Source of the DNA: Sclerotiophoma versabilis
Lineage: Eukaryota; Ascomycota; Dothideomycetes; Pleosporales; Didymellaceae
Direction of reading: 5' to 3'
Assembly: GCA_012274445.1 (NCBI GenBank)
Contig: JAAROD010000081.1
Span: forward strand, 1,116,001-1,180,000
Length of the DNA: 64,000 nt
Positions 63,449-64,000 of this stretch are shown here, piece after piece (position 1 is the first letter of the stretch; every line of letters starts with the position of its first letter). The position numbers and the translations under genes were made by a program. Under the pieces are notes generated by a model. That model made no database searches, was not told the origin of the DNA, and saw only the letters and a program-made list of their open reading frames with translations.

Positions 63449-64000
63449 ATGTTCGTTGCGCCACGTTTGTGTTGCGTTGCAGGATCCACTGCGACGCGTC
63501 TCTCGAAAGGCCCTTCTGGTATTGCTAAAGGGTTGACGACGTTCAGCCTTGCAAGCCGGAAGTCACTTCAAACATCTCAACCTTTCACACTTAACTACGC
63601 CTCTCTGTCACGGCCGTTATCTCAGAGGCAGAGAGGCAATGACCGGAGATCTATCAACAACACAAGCTCTAGATGCATCAGCATTGAGGCTCCACGTGGG
63701 CCAATAGCAGGGAGCGAACCCGGTATCAATATAAAAGATGAGGATGCATGGCCCCAATGGCGCCAAAAGGTGCAATCCCAGATCACCGCCGTGGACTTCT
63801 CCGCGGACAGAATTGAGAAGTATGAATTGACCAATGCAACGCTTGGAGATTTTCTTGCGAAACCTCGCGAAGACTGGGTCACTTGTCGATGGATAAATGG
63901 TAAGCCACTGTCCTTAGAATTTTATTTGGAATGGACGCTTACTCATTGTTCTCCCTTTACAGTCAACGGACTCAGCTGGGATGTGGTTCGATTGTTGGGC
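63449..64000 (+). CDS. CorA-family Mg2+ transporter (5' part, runs off the window)
   Basis: Partial gene. Exon 1 is 63449–63899; exon 2 starts at 63963 and continues past the window. The join restores the CorA-type block WVTCRWINVNGLSWDVVRLLG, which begins the cytosolic funnel domain of ALR/CorA channels, preceded by AVDFSADRIEKYELTNATLGDFL. The 63-nt intron has GTAAGC and TTACAG ends, a length divisible by three and no in-frame stop, so the unspliced frame also stays open to the window edge. Residues 1–95 are Ser/Arg-rich and either a disordered cytosolic region or a mitochondrial presequence (MFVAPRLCCVAGSTATRLSKG). A mitochondrial Mrs2-like carrier is thus possible, but the INVNGLSW motif is that of the CorA-like fungal plasma-membrane group. 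Confidence 0.75.
   Translation, partial: MFVAPRLCCVAGSTATRLSKGPSGIAKGLTTFSLASRKSLQTSQPFTLNYASLSRPLSQRQRGNDRRSINNTSSRCISIEAPRGPIAGSEPGINIKDEDAWPQWRQKVQSQITAVDFSADRIEKYELTNATLGDFLAKPREDWVTCRWINGKPLSLEFYLEWTLTHCSPFTVNGLSWDVVRLLG

Overview
The window is nuclear DNA of a filamentous ascomycete. The evidence is short GT–AG introns (about 45–90 nt, some near 200 nt), Zn2Cys6 regulators, PDR-type ABC and MFS pumps, a PUT2-type P5C dehydrogenase, verprolin, and a tRNA-Ser with an intron. Intron style and gene content fit Dothideomycetes (perhaps Pleosporales), but that placement is an inference. No virus, CRISPR array or intact transposon was seen. I rebuilt multi-exon genes by hand from splice signals and continuity of conserved protein motifs.

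Layout. 1–9 kb: 3' end of the NUG1 nucleolar GTPase, P5C dehydrogenase, a DHA1 drug:H+ antiporter and a GH47 alpha-1,2-mannosidase. 9–14 kb: TatD hydrolase, a small Cys-rich protein, an ABM-like barrel protein and a CYP504-like P450. 14–23 kb: secreted GH35 beta-galactosidase, intron-containing tRNA-Ser(GCU), a mitochondrial membrane protein and, head to head with it, verprolin (WH2). 23–34 kb: a Zn2Cys6 regulator divergent from a full-length PDR ABC transporter, followed by an SSU1/TDT-like exporter. 34–40 kb: a large ZNFX1/Hrr1-type RNA helicase. 41–50 kb: GPI-anchored double fasciclin protein, second Zn2Cys6 regulator, elongin C, secreted agmatinase and a tocopherol-cyclase-like protein. 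50–56 kb: DHA2 MFS pump, alpha-glucoside permease-type MFS transporter and a 63-aa Cys-rich protein. 56–64 kb: gene-poor, with an atypical 14-3-3 protein, a short-repeat locus, degenerate ankyrin-like sequence and the start of a CorA-family Mg2+ transporter at the right edge.

The most interesting signals are broken or odd gene structures. The ZNFX1/Hrr1-like helicase, from a family tied to RNAi and heterochromatin, has two introns whose expected acceptor is not AG and one in-frame TAA, with almost 2,000 codons otherwise open. The Zn2Cys6 regulator beside the PDR pump has an in-frame TAG where relatives keep a Trp, and its zinc cluster is split over a 12-nt exon, a 24-nt exon and a long exon. 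The divergent promoter between that regulator and the pump holds three copies of CGCGGAGC and two TCCGGA palindromes, which look like sites for PDR-type zinc-cluster factors. Together they suggest a local regulator/efflux module whose regulator is mutated or conditionally expressed. Sequencing error has to be excluded first for all of the lesions.
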